A stretch of DNA of 64,000 nucleotides from Pseudomonadota bacterium (GCA_018241785.1 JAFEDF010000054.1:1-64000); one strand, 5' to 3'. Counted from the stretch's first letter, positions 38,496 through 52,312 are shown. Numbers and translations: made by a program. The notes: a model not told the origin generated them from the letters alone.

Positions 38496-39239
38496 TCAGG
38501 CCGAGGCTTCGTCGGCCACCTCGACGAACTCGTCGCCTCCCGACGCGATCTCCTGGATCGTGCTGCTGCGGCCCTCCAGCACGGCGTCGGCGACGCCGCG
38601 CGCGTACAGCCTGATTGCACGGCTGGAATCGTCGTTGCCGGGGATGACCCACGCGATCGGATCCGGATTGTGGTTGGTGTCGACCACCGCGACGATCGGG
38701 ATGCCGAGCTTCTTCGCCTCGGTGACGGCGATCTTGTGGTAGCCGACATCGATGATGAACACCGCATCGGGCAGCGCGTTCATGTCCTTGATCCCGCCGA
38801 GGCTCTTCTGCAGCTTGTCGAGCTCGCGCCGGTGCGACAGCGCTTCGCGCTTCGTCATCCGCTCGAAGGTGCCGTCCTCGGCCATCGTCTCCAGGTCCTT
38901 CAGCCGCTTGATCGACTGCTTGACGGTCTTGAAGTTCGACAGCATGCCGCCCAGCCAGCGGTTGTCGACGTACGGCATGCCGGCGCGCCTCGCCTCCTCG
39001 GCGATGATCTCGCGCGCCTGGCGCTTGGTGCCGACGAACAGGATGGTGCCGCGGTTCGCCGCCAGCTGGCGGACGTATTTCATCGCGTCGTTGTACATCG
39101 TCAGCGTCTTTTCGAGGTTGACGATGTGGATCTTGTTGCGCTGCCCGAAGATGTAGTCGGCCATCTTCGGATTCCAGTAGCGCGTCTGGTGGCCGAAGTG
39201 GACACCGGCCTCCAGCATCTGGCGCATCGTGACGGACAT
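38496..39239 (-). CDS. rpsB: 30S ribosomal protein S2
   Basis: The protein has 247 residues. Canonical motifs include [55 protein letters not shown] and [14 protein letters not shown]. The start has AAGGAG seven bases upstream. It is the first gene of the long leftward essential cluster; regulation probably involves the 5' leader in 39240-39548. Confidence 0.98.
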   Translation of the reverse strand: MSVTMRQMLEAGVHFGHQTRYWNPKMADYIFGQRNKIHIVNLEKTLTMYNDAMKYVRQLAANRGTILFVGTKRQAREIIAEEARRAGMPYVDNRWLGGMLSNFKTVKQSIKRLKDLETMAEDGTFERMTKREALSHRRELDKLQKSLGGIKDMNALPDAVFIIDVGYHKIAVTEAKKLGIPIVAVVDTNHNPDPIAWVIPGNDDSSRAIRLYARGVADAVLEGRSSTIQEIASGGDEFVEVADEASA

Positions 39240-39548
39240 GCAGAACTCCTTCGCTCAGGGTTGGGCCTCCATCGGCGGAGCCGGTCCGGCGCGGCGCGAC
39301 GGACACCCTGAAACCGCCGATGTGCGTGATTGGCAGGCCTTCAGCCGGAACGTGCGCTCCGGCTGCAGAACCCGCTCGTCTTCAAGCCGCTCGCGTCCCG
39401 GCACCCCTTGCCAAGGGCCCGCGCAGGCGCCATCTTCCTGATGTTCCTGCGCGCGCGGGTGGTGCAGCCGTTGCCTGTTCGACGGCAGCGGCTGCGCGAG
39501 GCGCGTTGCGGCTAACTTGGAATTTTAGCACACAGACCGCCCCGATTC
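39240..39548 (-). promoter_or_regulatory. rpsB 5' leader and divergent rpsB/ygfZ promoter region
   Basis: This is a 309-bp gap between divergent genes. On the minus strand a -10-like TAAAAT lies near 39520-39525, which would leave a leader of about 270 nt. The leader can form three stems: 39465-39494 (11 bp with one mismatch), 39405-39417 (CCCTTG/CAAGGG) and 39343-39364 (AGCCGGA/TCCGGCT). S2 autoregulates its operon in other proteobacteria, so these may be the regulatory RNA. Promoter and RNA limits are unproven. Confidence 0.4.
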
Positions 39549-40577
39549 ATGAGCGAACCCTCCCCCCAAGCAAGCTTTCCGGCAGCGCCGCCCGGCGGCG
39601 CGCGCGCCCTCCTCTGCGCGGACCCCGGCCTCGGGCTGATCGACGTTTCGGGCGAGGACGCGGCTGCGTTCCTGCACGGCCAGCTGTCGAGCGACGTGCG
39701 CGCGCTCGAGCCGGGCCAGGCGCAGTACTCCTGCTACAACACCGCCAAGGGACGCGTGCTCGCGAACCTCGTCGTCGCGCGCCTGCCGGAGCAGGCTCGC
39801 CCGGCACGCTATGCGCTGGTGCTTGCGCACGAGCTTGCCGGAACCATTCGCGAACGCCTCGCCAAATACGTGATGCGCTCGAAGGTGGTGCTCGCCGACC
39901 GCAGCACCGAATGGGCGATGTTCGGGCTCGCAGGCGCCGGTGCGACCACGGTGCTCGCCGCGGCCGGAGTCGCGTTCTCGCCGCTGTCGCTCGCGCAAAG
40001 CGGCGGGGCCTGCGTGCTCGGTCTTCCGGATGGGCGCGCGCTGGCGTTCGGCACGCCCGCCGCGGTGGTGCCGCTGCGCGACGCCGTGGCGCAGCGCGCC
40101 GACGCAATCGACCGCGGCGTGTGGCTGCGCGCCGATGTCGATGCCGGTATCGCGTGGGTCGTCGCGGCGACCAGCGATCAGTTCGTCGCGCAGATGCTGA
40201 ACTGGGACCTCGTCGGCGGCATCAGCTTCCGCAAGGGCTGCTACCCCGGCCAGGAGATCGTCGCGAGAATGCACTACCTCGGCCGCGTCAAGGAACGCCT
40301 GCTCGCCTTCGAGACCGACGCCGAGGACGTTTCCGCAGGCGCCGCGCTGCGCTCGCAGGCCTTCGGCGACCAGTCGTGCGGAACGGTCGTCGTTGCGGCC
40401 CCCGGCCCGCGTGGCGGAACACGGCTGCTCGCGGTCGCTCAGCTCGCGGCGGCCGCCGCAGGCGACCTTGCGCTCGCCGGCCGCCCGAACGCCGCGCTCA
40501 CCCCGCTGCCGCTGCCCTACGCCGTGCCGCCGCCGGGTGCCGATGCGCGCGACCAGGTGCCTGCGGCAGGGGACTGA
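39549..40577 (+). CDS. ygfZ: YgfZ/GcvT-like folate-binding Fe-S cluster protein
   Basis: The protein has 342 residues. It has the aminomethyltransferase-like fold start (LIDVSGEDAAAFLHGQLSSD, CYNTAKGRVLANL) and the diagnostic YgfZ motif FRKGCYPGQEIVARMHYLG near residue 225, whose Cys is the conserved functional residue. YgfZ uses tetrahydrofolate to help assemble or repair certain Fe-S proteins such as MiaB. It is transcribed divergently from rpsB. Confidence 0.93.
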   Translation: MSEPSPQASFPAAPPGGARALLCADPGLGLIDVSGEDAAAFLHGQLSSDVRALEPGQAQYSCYNTAKGRVLANLVVARLPEQARPARYALVLAHELAGTIRERLAKYVMRSKVVLADRSTEWAMFGLAGAGATTVLAAAGVAFSPLSLAQSGGACVLGLPDGRALAFGTPAAVVPLRDAVAQRADAIDRGVWLRADVDAGIAWVVAATSDQFVAQMLNWDLVGGISFRKGCYPGQEIVARMHYLGRVKERLLAFETDAEDVSAGAALRSQAFGDQSCGTVVVAAPGPRGGTRLLAVAQLAAAAAGDLALAGRPNAALTPLPLPYAVPPPGADARDQVPAAGD

Positions 40578-40581
40578 AGCC

Positions 40582-41408
40582 GTGTGCCTCGCCGTCTTCG
40601 CCGTCGACGTCCATCCGCGCTACCGGCTCGTCATCGCGGCCAACCGCGACGAGCGCCACGACCGTCCGGCCGCGGCCGCGCACTGGTGGCGTGCACGAAA
40701 CGGCGCCTTGCTGCTCGGCGGGCGCGACCTCGAGGCCGGAGGCACGTGGCTCGGCGTGAACACCGCCGGACGCTGGGCGTTCGTCACCAACGTCCGCGAG
40801 CCGGGTCGACACGATCCGCGAGCACCGTCACGCGGTGAACTCGTTCCGTCGCTGATTGCCGATGCCGCCGACGCTGCGACGAGGATGCGTGACGCAGTCG
40901 CCGCGGCGCGGGCGTGCAACGGCTTCAACGCAGTCACCGGGGAGCCCGGCGGAGCCGCGTTCGGATCGAACCGGCAACCCGAAGTCGTTGCCCTGGCCAC
41001 GGGCATCCACGGCGTTTCGAACGCGACGCTCGATACGCCATGGCCCAAGCTCGTTCGGGCGCGCGAGCGCCTCGCGCGCTTCGCGACCCTCGGCCGCGAA
41101 GATCGGGCGCCGCTGTGGGAGCTCCTCGCCGACCGTGCGGCAGCACCCGATGCGATCCTTCCGCACACCGGCGTCGCGATCGAGGTCGAGCGGATGCTGT
41201 CGGCCGCGTTCATCGTCAGCCCGAACTATGGAACGCGTGCGTCGACGGTGCTGACGATCGACGTCGACGGCTGCGGCTGGCTCGGCGAGCGAAGCTTCGA
41301 TGCCGAGGGGAGGCTCACCGGGGAGGTGGCGTTCGACTTTCGCGTCGGCGTGCCCTCCGACCGGCAAGGCGCCGCGGACCGCCGGCAGCGCGGCGACGCC
41401 GCGCCCGC

Positions 41409-41421
<13 letters not shown>
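40582..41421 (+). CDS. NRDE/TANGO2-family protein
   Basis: The start is GTG 40582, 4 bp after the ygfZ stop, so that the protein begins VCLAVFAVDVHPRYRL with Cys at position 2, as is usual in this family. The length is 279 residues. The defining NRDE motif is present (VIAANRDERHDRP), as is GGTWLGVNTAGRWAFVTNVR. TANGO2-like proteins have an Ntn-hydrolase-like fold; proposed roles include heme or lipid handling, but the bacterial function is not settled. It converges with the LD-carboxypeptidase gene, the 3' ends overlapping by 13 bp. Confidence 0.88.
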
Positions 41422-45646
<4,225 letters not shown>

Positions 45647-45647
<1 letters not shown>

Positions 45648-47047
45648 TGGCGATCCGCGTGGTCAAGATGCCCGACATCGGCGAGGGGATCGCCGAAGTC
45701 GAGCTCGTCGCCTGGCACGTCCGCGAAGGTGACACGGTCGCCGAGGATCAGACGCTCGCCGACGTGATGACCGACAAGGCGAACGTCGAGATTCCATCGC
45801 CGGTCGCAGGCCGGATCATCGCGCTCGGAGGCGAGATCGGACAGACGATGGCCGTCGGATCCGAACTCGTGCGCATCGCGGTGGGAGAAGCTGCCGCGGA
45901 CGAGGGTCCGCACGCCGCGGCGCCACCGCCGGCGCCGGTGGTGCGACCCGTGCAGTCCCGGCGAGTTGCGCCGGCTCCTCAAGCCACACCTGCTCCGTCG
46001 GCCGCGCCAGTTCCGTCGGCCGCGCCAGTTCCTTCGGCCGCGCCAGTTCCCGCGGCCACACCGGCTCGGTCACCCGCACCAGGGCCCGCAACCGCGCCGG
46101 CGTCCTCGCCGGCCGAGCGTCCGATCGCCTCGCCATCGGTGCGGCGCCGCGCATGGGAGCTCGACATCGAGCTTTCCCGCGTGCGCGGCAGCGGCAGCGG
46201 CGGGCGGATCATGCACGGCGATCTCGACGCGTACGCTGCGCAGCGCGGGAGCCCGGCCAGGCCGGCACCGCGAGCGTCTGCCGCGGCAGCGACGCGGCCG
46301 CCACCGGCCGCAGCATCGGCTGCGGTGCCGGCGGGAATGGCCGAAGTCGAGGCAATCCGCGTCGTCGGCCTGCGGCGCCAGATCGCGCAGAAGATGCAGG
46401 AGTCGAAGCGCCGCATTCCGCATTTCACCTATGTCGAAGAGATCGACGTCACCCGCCTCGAGACGCTGCGCCGCGAGTTGAACGACCACTACGGCGCGTC
46501 GCGCGGGAAGCTGTCGCCGCTGCCGTTCGTGATGCGGGCGATCGTCTGGGCGGTGCGCGAGTTTCCGCAGGTCAATGCCCGCTTCGACGACGACGCCGGT
46601 GTCGTCACCCGCTATCGCGCAGTGCATCTCGGCATCGCGACCGATACGCCCCACGGACTGCTCGTGCCGGTCGTGCGCGACGCGCAGACGCTCGATCCGT
46701 GGCAATGCGCGGCCGAGGTCGCCCGGCTCGCCGAGGTTGCGCGCAGCGGGCACGCGACCCGCGAGCAGCTGACCGGCTCGACGATCACCATCACGAGCCT
46801 CGGACCGCTGGGAGGCATCGTGTCGACGCCGGTCATCAATCATCCCGAGGTGGCGATCGTCGGCGTCAACCGCGTCGTCGAGCGCCCGGCGATCGTCGAC
46901 GGCGCGGTCGTAGCGAGGAAGCTGATGAACCTCTCGTCTTCGTTCGACCATCGGGTCGTCGATGGCGCCGATGCCGCCAGGTTCATCCAGGCGCTGCGCG
47001 CGAAGCTCGAAGCCCCGGCGCTCCTGCTCCTCGAGCCCGGATCCTGA
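45647..47047 (+). CDS. bkdB: Branched-chain 2-oxoacid dehydrogenase E2 (dihydrolipoyl acyltransferase)
   Basis: The protein has 466 residues. A single lipoyl domain (residues 1-80) carries the lipoylated Lys in MTDKANVEIPSP. A long Ala/Pro linker (residues about 85-160) includes three 18-bp DNA repeats. The E1/E3-binding domain is SVRRRAWELDIELSRVRGSG, followed by the catalytic acyltransferase domain with the active-site SFDHRVVDGADAARF. Unlike many bkd operons, no lipoamide dehydrogenase (E3) gene follows, so E3 must be encoded elsewhere. Confidence 0.95.
45995..46048 (+). repeat. 18-bp tandem repeat in the bkdB linker
   Basis: The unit CC(G/T)TCGGCCGCGCCAGTT occurs at 45995, 46013 and 46031, encoding P-S-A-A-P-V. 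It expands the flexible Ala/Pro linker in frame. Copy-number variation between strains would not disturb the frame. Confidence 0.9.
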
Positions 47048-47082
47048 GCGCGCATGGCACGGCTTCCGCCCCCGTGAGTGCG

Positions 47083-47697
47083 ATGCCCCTGCCCGCCTTC
47101 TTTGCCGCGGCCCCGCGCATCGTCATGCGCGACCCGTTGGCCGAACTGCTCGGCGCCGCCGCAGGCGGGCTGATCGACTACGGCTATGCCGACGCCGTGC
47201 GCCTCGCCGGGCATTCGTGTCCGACGGTCGCGGGCGCCTACCTGATGGCGCGCGCCGGCCTGCGCGCGCTGTATGGCGATGAGCCCGCCGAGCGCGGCGG
47301 CGTCGCGGTGACGATGAGCGCGGCGGAAGCGGAGGGCACGACCGGCGTGATCGCCCAGGTGTTCACGCTGATCACCGGCGCAGCGGCGAACAACGGCTTC
47401 CACGGCATCGCCGGCCGCTTCGTACGGTATGGCCTCCTCGACTACAACGGCGGGGATCCGCGCAGCGTCGCGAGCCTTCGCCGCAACGATTCCGGCGACA
47501 CCGTGCACGTGTCGATGGATCTCTCCGACGTACCGCCGGCACCCGAGATGCGCACGCTGATGGGACGCGCACTCGCGCCCGGTGCCGCGGACGAGGACCG
47601 CGCCGGCTTTGCCGCGGCGTGGCAGGATCGCGTGCGCCGGCTGCTGCTCGAGCACGCCGACGACGCCCGCGTGATCCGCGTCGAGCGGCGCGCGTAG
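47083..47697 (+). CDS. FmdE-like domain protein
   Basis: ATG 47083 gives 204 residues; an in-frame GTG at 47074 is an alternative. The GHSCPTVAGAYLMARAGLRAL motif near residue 42 matches the FmdE family, first named from molybdenum formylmethanofuran dehydrogenase operons. Other conserved-looking stretches are GLIDYGYADAVRL and ITGAAANNGFHG. The Cys and His of the motif suggest metal binding; the function in betaproteobacteria is unknown. The gene lies 35 bp after bkdB on the same strand. Its TAG stop (47695-47697) is the first three bases of palindrome P2. Confidence 0.72.
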   Translation: MPLPAFFAAAPRIVMRDPLAELLGAAAGGLIDYGYADAVRLAGHSCPTVAGAYLMARAGLRALYGDEPAERGGVAVTMSAAEAEGTTGVIAQVFTLITGAAANNGFHGIAGRFVRYGLLDYNGGDPRSVASLRRNDSGDTVHVSMDLSDVPPAPEMRTLMGRALAPGAADEDRAGFAAAWQDRVRRLLLEHADDARVIRVERRA

Positions 47698-47980
47698 GGA
47701 AGCTCTGCGAAACGGGAGCGGACCGTGTTTCAGCGATCGGCCGCGCCGGGTCGAGCGGTGGGGATGCACAGGCGCGCTCTACACCGACCGTGGAGGCCGA
47801 GGGAGCGGGGTACCGTGACGCGCGAGTTCGGCTGCGGAACGCAGCCGGTGTTTGAGCCCGTTACGGTACCCCGCTCCCTCGGCCTTCGCGGTCGAACTCG
47901 CGCGCCGCGGCATCCCCGCCGCTTCCCGGCGTGGCCGATCGCTGAAACACGGTCCGTTCCCGTTTCGCAGAGCTTCCCTA
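47695..47980. repeat. Large nested palindrome P2 (286 bp)
   Basis: Ends TAGGGAAGCTCTGCG (47695) and CGCAGAGCTTCCCTA (ending 47980) are perfect inverted complements. The outer arms then match with a degenerate stretch around 47750-47775. An inner 90-bp palindrome (47795-47884) is nearly identical to that of P1, three differences in 90, and has the same GGCTGCG-GAA-CGCAGCC centre. The outer core half CTCTACACCGACC lies in the left arm here but in the right arm in P1, so the outer unit is inverted relative to the inner. It fills the convergent junction between the FmdE-like and DUF1993 genes. Confidence 0.92.
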
Positions 47981-47996
47981 GCTGTCGCGCAGGACG

Positions 47997-48503
47997 TCAG
48001 GGGTTGCCGAGGAAGTCGCGCTTGCCGATCGCCACGCCGTAGTGGCGCAAGATGTTGTACGCAGTCGTCACGTGGAAATAGACGTTCGGGAGCGAGTGGC
48101 CGAGCAGCAGCTGCATCCCGGTGTAGCGCGTCTCCCTGCCGGTGACCGGCAGCACGATCTCCCTGTCCTCGCTGCCGTCGATCCTCTCGGGGGGCACGCT
48201 GCGGATGAAAGCGACGCTCCTCGCAATCCGATCCTTCAGCTCGGCCGGCGTCTTCTCGTCGTCCTCGTACCAGGGTACTTCCATGCCGGCGAGCCGCGCG
48301 ACGACGCTTCGCGCCTTGTCGCAGGCGATCTGCACCTGCTTCGAGAATGGATACATGTCGAGCGAGAGCCGCGCATCCATCAGCGTCGCGACGTCGATGT
48401 TCCGTGCGTCGATATGGGCCTGCGCCTTGTCGAGAATCCGCGCCAGGTTCTCGAGGATGTTCGCGAGCCGCGGCACGCTCGCCTGATACATGGAGATGTT
48501 CAT
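47997..48503 (-). CDS. DUF1993 family protein
   Basis: The protein has 168 residues, the usual length of the DUF1993 family, and begins MNISMYQASVPRLANILENL. It appears all-helical, resembling a DinB-like four-helix bundle (AQAHIDARNIDVATLMDARL, HSLPNVYFHVTTAYNILRHY), with several His residues that might bind metal. It is cytoplasmic with no signal peptide. GGGAG precedes ATG 48501-48503. Function is unknown. It converges with the FmdE-like gene. Confidence 0.8.
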   Translation of the reverse strand: MNISMYQASVPRLANILENLARILDKAQAHIDARNIDVATLMDARLSLDMYPFSKQVQIACDKARSVVARLAGMEVPWYEDDEKTPAELKDRIARSVAFIRSVPPERIDGSEDREIVLPVTGRETRYTGMQLLLGHSLPNVYFHVTTAYNILRHYGVAIGKRDFLGNP

Positions 48504-48724
48504 CGGGCAGCTCCCACGAATACCGATACAAAATCACAATTGAAGCAATCTTAGCCCCTCCGCACGCCGTCGACGAGGCAGGGCCGGGGCGTCGCGCGAG
48601 GACCGGCGCCGCCGGGAACGCGGTGACGGACGCCCGCATCTATTGCGCCAGGACGACGGTGCGACACCGCAAAGCTGCGCCGGCCGGCCCCCTCGTTTCG
48701 TAGCCGACAACCAAGGAGATCATC
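48504..48724. promoter_or_regulatory. Divergent promoter region upstream of DUF1993 and the exported helical protein
   Basis: This is a 221-bp gap between divergent genes. The part next to DUF1993 (about 48519-48553) is notably AT-rich for this genome (ACAAAATCACAATTGAAGC), suggesting the leftward promoter. AAGGAG at about 48712-48717 is the ribosome site for the rightward gene. No specific operator was recognised. Confidence 0.35.
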
Positions 48725-49405
48725 ATGCCCGTTCCAGCCATTCCGCGGCGGCCAACTGTCGTTCGCCTTGCTCAGGCAACCGCGTTCGCCGTACTCGTGG
48801 GCTTTTCGCTCAATCCCGTGCACGCTCTCGCCCACAGCGCACAGCACGACGCGGTCGCCTGCAGTCCGAGCGCGAACTCGCTCCACGATGCGATGCGAGA
48901 GCTCTGGGCGCAACACATGGAGTGGACCTATGCGGCAGTCACGGCATTCGCGACCGAGGCGCCTGCCTTCAACGACACTGCTGCACATCTGATGCAAAAC
49001 CAGGTCGACATCGGCAACGCGATCAAGCCCTACTATGGCGACCAGGCGGGCGATGCCCTGACGAAGCTGCTGCAGCAACACATCCGCGACGCGGTCGAGA
49101 TCGTCAAGGACGCCAAGGCGGGTGACAAGGCGGCCCTCGACAAGGCCGTCACTGCCGCCTACGGCAACGCCCAGGAGATCGCCGATTTCCTGGCAGCGGC
49201 CAACCCGAACTGGCCGCGTGCGACGGTACGCGACATGCTGAAGGTCCACATCGACACGACGCTCGTCTACGCGACCGCGATCCTGCAAGGCAAGTACGCC
49301 GACGGAATCGCGGCATACGGCAAGGCGGAGGCACACATGATGATGCTCGCCGATGCGCTCACCAATGGACTCGTTGCCGCGTTCCCGGACCGCTTCAAGG
49401 GTTGA
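48725..49405 (+). CDS. Exported alpha-helical, His-rich protein of unknown function
   Basis: The protein has 226 residues with a signal peptide (residues about 14-36, [21 protein letters not shown]). The mature part is helical with regularly placed His, Gln and aromatic residues: [78 protein letters not shown]. The pattern suggests a four-helix bundle that could bind metal or a small ligand in the periplasm. I do not recognise a named family. An AAGGAG ribosome site precedes ATG 48725. It is followed after 54 bp by the patatin gene. Confidence 0.75.
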   Translation: MPVPAIPRRPTVVRLAQATAFAVLVGFSLNPVHALAHSAQHDAVACSPSANSLHDAMRELWAQHMEWTYAAVTAFATEAPAFNDTAAHLMQNQVDIGNAIKPYYGDQAGDALTKLLQQHIRDAVEIVKDAKAGDKAALDKAVTAAYGNAQEIADFLAAANPNWPRATVRDMLKVHIDTTLVYATAILQGKYADGIAAYGKAEAHMMMLADALTNGLVAAFPDRFKG

Positions 49406-49459
49406 CGGGATTGCTGGAACGGCCGGGCGCGGAGCACCGCCGCCCGGCCTCAGCGCGCG

Positions 49460-50320
49460 ATGAGCCAACCCAAGACGGCGGTCGTTCTGAGCGGTGGGGG
49501 CAGCCTGGGTGCGGTCCAGGTCGGCATGCTGCACGTCCTCAGCCGCACTGCCTTTGCGCCCGACCTGGTGATCGGCGCCTCGGTCGGGGCACTCAACGGC
49601 GCCTTCTTCGCCGACGACCCCACGGCGGATGGGGTCGACCGGCTCGCCGAACTGTGGCGCGGGCTGCGTCGCGAAGATGTCTTTCCGTTGACGCTGGCGG
49701 CCGGAATCAAGGCGCTGCTGCTCGGACGCGATCACCTGGTCGACTCGCACGCGTTGCGTGCGATCGCCCGGCGTTCGCTGCGAATGCAGCGGATCGAGGA
49801 AGCCCGCGTTCCGCTACACATCGTGGCAACCGATGTCCTGAGCGGCGACGAAGTGCTGCTGTCATCGGGTGACGTCGAGACAGCGCTGATGGCGAGCACT
49901 GCGATCCCGGTTGTTTTCCCGCAGGTCGAGCTGGCAGGCCGCTACCTCGTCGACGGCGGCGTCGGAAACAACACCCCGATCGCCAGCGCGATCGCGTGCG
50001 GCGCCGAACGCATCGTCGTCCTGCCCACCGGTGTCAGTTGCGCGATGCGCGAGCCGCCGCGGAACATGGCCGCGCTGGCTCTTCACGTGCTCAGTCTTCA
50101 GAACATGCGCCAGATCGACCGCGACGTCGAGCGGTTCTCTGCGAAAGCAAGCATCACCATCGTGCCGCCACTGTGTCCACTCGCCACGTCCATGTTCGAC
50201 TTCTCGCAGACGGCATCCTTGATCGGCCGCGCGGCCGAGCAGACCCGCGACTGGCTGGAGGCGGACGGCCTCGCACGAACCGGACCGCTGCACGTCCCGC
50301 TCGCACACCACGACCATTGA
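49460..50320 (+). CDS. Patatin-like phospholipase
   Basis: The protein has 286 residues. It has the oxyanion-hole glycine loop VVLSGGGSLGAVQVGML, the nucleophile elbow GASVG with Ser41, and the catalytic Asp165 in YLVDGGVGNNTPI. This Ser-Asp dyad defines patatin-type acyl hydrolases of the RssA-like bacterial group. No signal peptide is seen, so it is cytoplasmic or peripheral. Substrate is unknown. The gene lies 12 bp before folE. Confidence 0.9.
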   Translation: MSQPKTAVVLSGGGSLGAVQVGMLHVLSRTAFAPDLVIGASVGALNGAFFADDPTADGVDRLAELWRGLRREDVFPLTLAAGIKALLLGRDHLVDSHALRAIARRSLRMQRIEEARVPLHIVATDVLSGDEVLLSSGDVETALMASTAIPVVFPQVELAGRYLVDGGVGNNTPIASAIACGAERIVVLPTGVSCAMREPPRNMAALALHVLSLQNMRQIDRDVERFSAKASITIVPPLCPLATSMFDFSQTASLIGRAAEQTRDWLEADGLARTGPLHVPLAHHDH

Positions 50321-50332
50321 CGGAGCCCAATC

Positions 50333-51064
50333 ATGATCTCCAACGTCGCAACCCCGGTCTTCCGCAAGGAAGGCGCGCCCGCCCGGCTCGCCGCATCGAG
50401 GCGCATTCGCGAGCGCCTGACGGAAGCGGGACGGCGCTTCCACGCCAACGACAACATCGCCGACATCCTGCGCCCCGGCGAGCTCGACGAGCTTCGGGCC
50501 GAGGTCGAGGCGCGGATGCACGAGGTGCTCGATGCACTGGTGATCGACACCTCGGGCGATCACAACACCGCCGAGACCGCTCGCCGTGTTGCGAAGATGT
50601 TCGTCGACGAAGTGTTCCGCGGCCGCTACGAGGCGCCGCCGGTGATCACGAGCTTTCCCAACGTCTCGCACCTGAACGAGCTGATGATCGTCGGCCCGAT
50701 CACCGTACGGAGCGCGTGCTCGCATCACTTCTGCCCGATCATCGGCAGGGTCTGGATCGGCATCCTGCCGAACGCGGCCTCCGAGCTCGTCGGCCTGTCG
50801 AAATACGCGCGGCTGTGCGACTGGATCATGAGCCGGCCACAGATCCAGGAGGAGGCCGTGGTGATGCTCGCCGACGAGCTCGAGCGCCGGATCCATCCCG
50901 ACGGGCTCGCCGTCGTGATGGAGGCGAACCACTTCTGCATGCACTGGCGTGGTGTCAAGGACGACCACTCGGTGATGACCAATTCGGTCATGCGCGGCGC
51001 CTTCCTGCAGGATGCGACGCTGCGGCGTGAATTCCTCGGGCTATTGAATCGCGGCACCGATTGA
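50333..51064 (+). CDS. folE: GTP cyclohydrolase I
   Basis: The protein has 243 residues. The zinc ligands are C129 and H132 (RSACSHHFCP) and C202 (EANHFCMHWRG). The substrate-binding segment ELVGLSKYARLCDWIMSRPQIQEE is intact. The first 70 residues form a longer N-terminal arm than in the E. coli enzyme. It converts GTP to dihydroneopterin triphosphate for folate or pterin synthesis. Confidence 0.9.
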   Translation: MISNVATPVFRKEGAPARLAASRRIRERLTEAGRRFHANDNIADILRPGELDELRAEVEARMHEVLDALVIDTSGDHNTAETARRVAKMFVDEVFRGRYEAPPVITSFPNVSHLNELMIVGPITVRSACSHHFCPIIGRVWIGILPNAASELVGLSKYARLCDWIMSRPQIQEEAVVMLADELERRIHPDGLAVVMEANHFCMHWRGVKDDHSVMTNSVMRGAFLQDATLRREFLGLLNRGTD

Positions 51065-51141
51065 TCTCTCGCTGGCGGCTGCGCTGCACCCGGGGCGTCC
51101 GGGGTATGCTGTCGGCGATCGGGACACCAGCGGGGGAGATC

Positions 51142-52089
51142 GTGAAAGCCACCAGCATTCGCGCGGCCGTAGTCCAGGCGGGAAGCATCCCTTTCGACAC
51201 CGCCGCCACCGTCGACAAGGCGCTCGGGCTCATCGCGAGCTGCGCGGAACGCGGCGTCGAGCTCGCGGTGTTTCCCGAGGCGTTCGTCGGCGGCTACCCG
51301 AAGGGAATCACCTTCGGCGCGGTCGTCGGCGCGCGCCGGCCCGAAGGCCGCGACTGGTTCACCCGCTACACCGCGAGCGCGATCGCGGTTCCCGGCCCCG
51401 AGACCGAGGCGCTCGGCAAGGCCTGCGCGCGTGCGCGGCTGCACATGGTGATCGGCGTCATCGAGCGCGACGGTGGGACGCTCTACTGCACTGCTCTCTT
51501 CTTCGGCGCAGACGGCACCCTGCTCGGCCGCCACCGCAAGCTGATGCCGACCGCCGCCGAGCGGCTCGTCTGGGGATATGGCGACGGGTCGACGCTGCCG
51601 GTATTCGACACGCCGCACGGGCGCGTCGGTGCGGTGATCTGCTGGGAGAACTACATGCCGATGCTGCGCATGGCGATGTACGCGAAGAACGTCGAGCTCT
51701 ACTGCGCGCCGACCGCCGACGATCGCGACACATGGCTGCCTTCGATGCAGATGGTCGCGCTCGAGGGGCGCTGCTTCGTGCTCTCGGCCTGCCAGTTCAT
51801 CACGCGCGGGGCCTACCCGGACGACTATCCGTGCGAGCTGTCGAGCGACCCGGCCTTCGTGCTGATGCGCGGCGGCTCGTGCATCGTCGCGCCGATGGGC
51901 CGGGTACTCGTAGCACCGCGCTTCGACGGCGAGACGATCCTCGAAGCCGAGCTCGATCCGCTGGACATCACGCGCGGCAAGTACGATTTCGACGTCGCCG
52001 GACATTACGCGCGCCCGGACGTATTCCGCCTTTCGGTCAACGAAGCGGTGCAGCCGCCGGTGTCGTTCGGCGGGCGCAACGCCGGCTGA
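51142..52089 (+). CDS. Nitrilase (carbon-nitrogen hydrolase superfamily)
   Basis: GTG 51142 has GGGGAG five bases upstream and gives 315 residues. The catalytic triad is visible as E46 (VFPEAFVGGYPKG), K133 (HRKLMPTAAER) and C167 (AVICWENYMPM). The CWE context is characteristic of true nitrilases rather than amidases. It hydrolyses an organic nitrile to the acid and ammonia; aliphatic or aryl preference is not readable. The frame is open upstream to the folE stop, but the first 27 codons lack family similarity. Confidence 0.9.
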   Translation: MKATSIRAAVVQAGSIPFDTAATVDKALGLIASCAERGVELAVFPEAFVGGYPKGITFGAVVGARRPEGRDWFTRYTASAIAVPGPETEALGKACARARLHMVIGVIERDGGTLYCTALFFGADGTLLGRHRKLMPTAAERLVWGYGDGSTLPVFDTPHGRVGAVICWENYMPMLRMAMYAKNVELYCAPTADDRDTWLPSMQMVALEGRCFVLSACQFITRGAYPDDYPCELSSDPAFVLMRGGSCIVAPMGRVLVAPRFDGETILEAELDPLDITRGKYDFDVAGHYARPDVFRLSVNEAVQPPVSFGGRNAG

Positions 52090-52123
52090 CGGCAAACTTC
52101 CGCCAACCGACCCGACGCTGATC

Positions 52124-52312
52124 GTGCTCGTGTTCAAGGTCCTCGGCGGATTGCTCGCCCTGTACGTGCTGCTCTCCCTCACGACGGGCACCGTGTACGC
52201 ACGATCGGGATTGCGGGGACGGACGTATCGCCGTGACGAGGATGCACCCGATTACTGGACGGCGATCGTGGGCTATGCCGTACTCACGCTCGCGCTGCTG
52301 TTCTGGTTCTGA
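52124..52312 (+). CDS. Small two-span membrane protein
   Basis: The protein has 62 residues starting at GTG 52124. Two hydrophobic stretches (VLGGLLALYVLLSLTTGTVY and YWTAIVGYAVLTLALLFWF) flank a polar loop with RTYRRDEDAPD, giving a helical hairpin. The ribosome site is weak. It lies between the nitrilase gene and a larger membrane protein gene, 13 bp before it. Function is unknown; coding potential is supported by the clean hydrophobic pattern. Confidence 0.55.
   Translation: MLVFKVLGGLLALYVLLSLTTGTVYARSGLRGRTYRRDEDAPDYWTAIVGYAVLTLALLFWF

Noticed and set aside
47695-47980. Classical intrinsic terminator
   Set aside because: The palindrome is far longer than a terminator stem and lacks a T run on either side, so termination, if it occurs, is of another kind.
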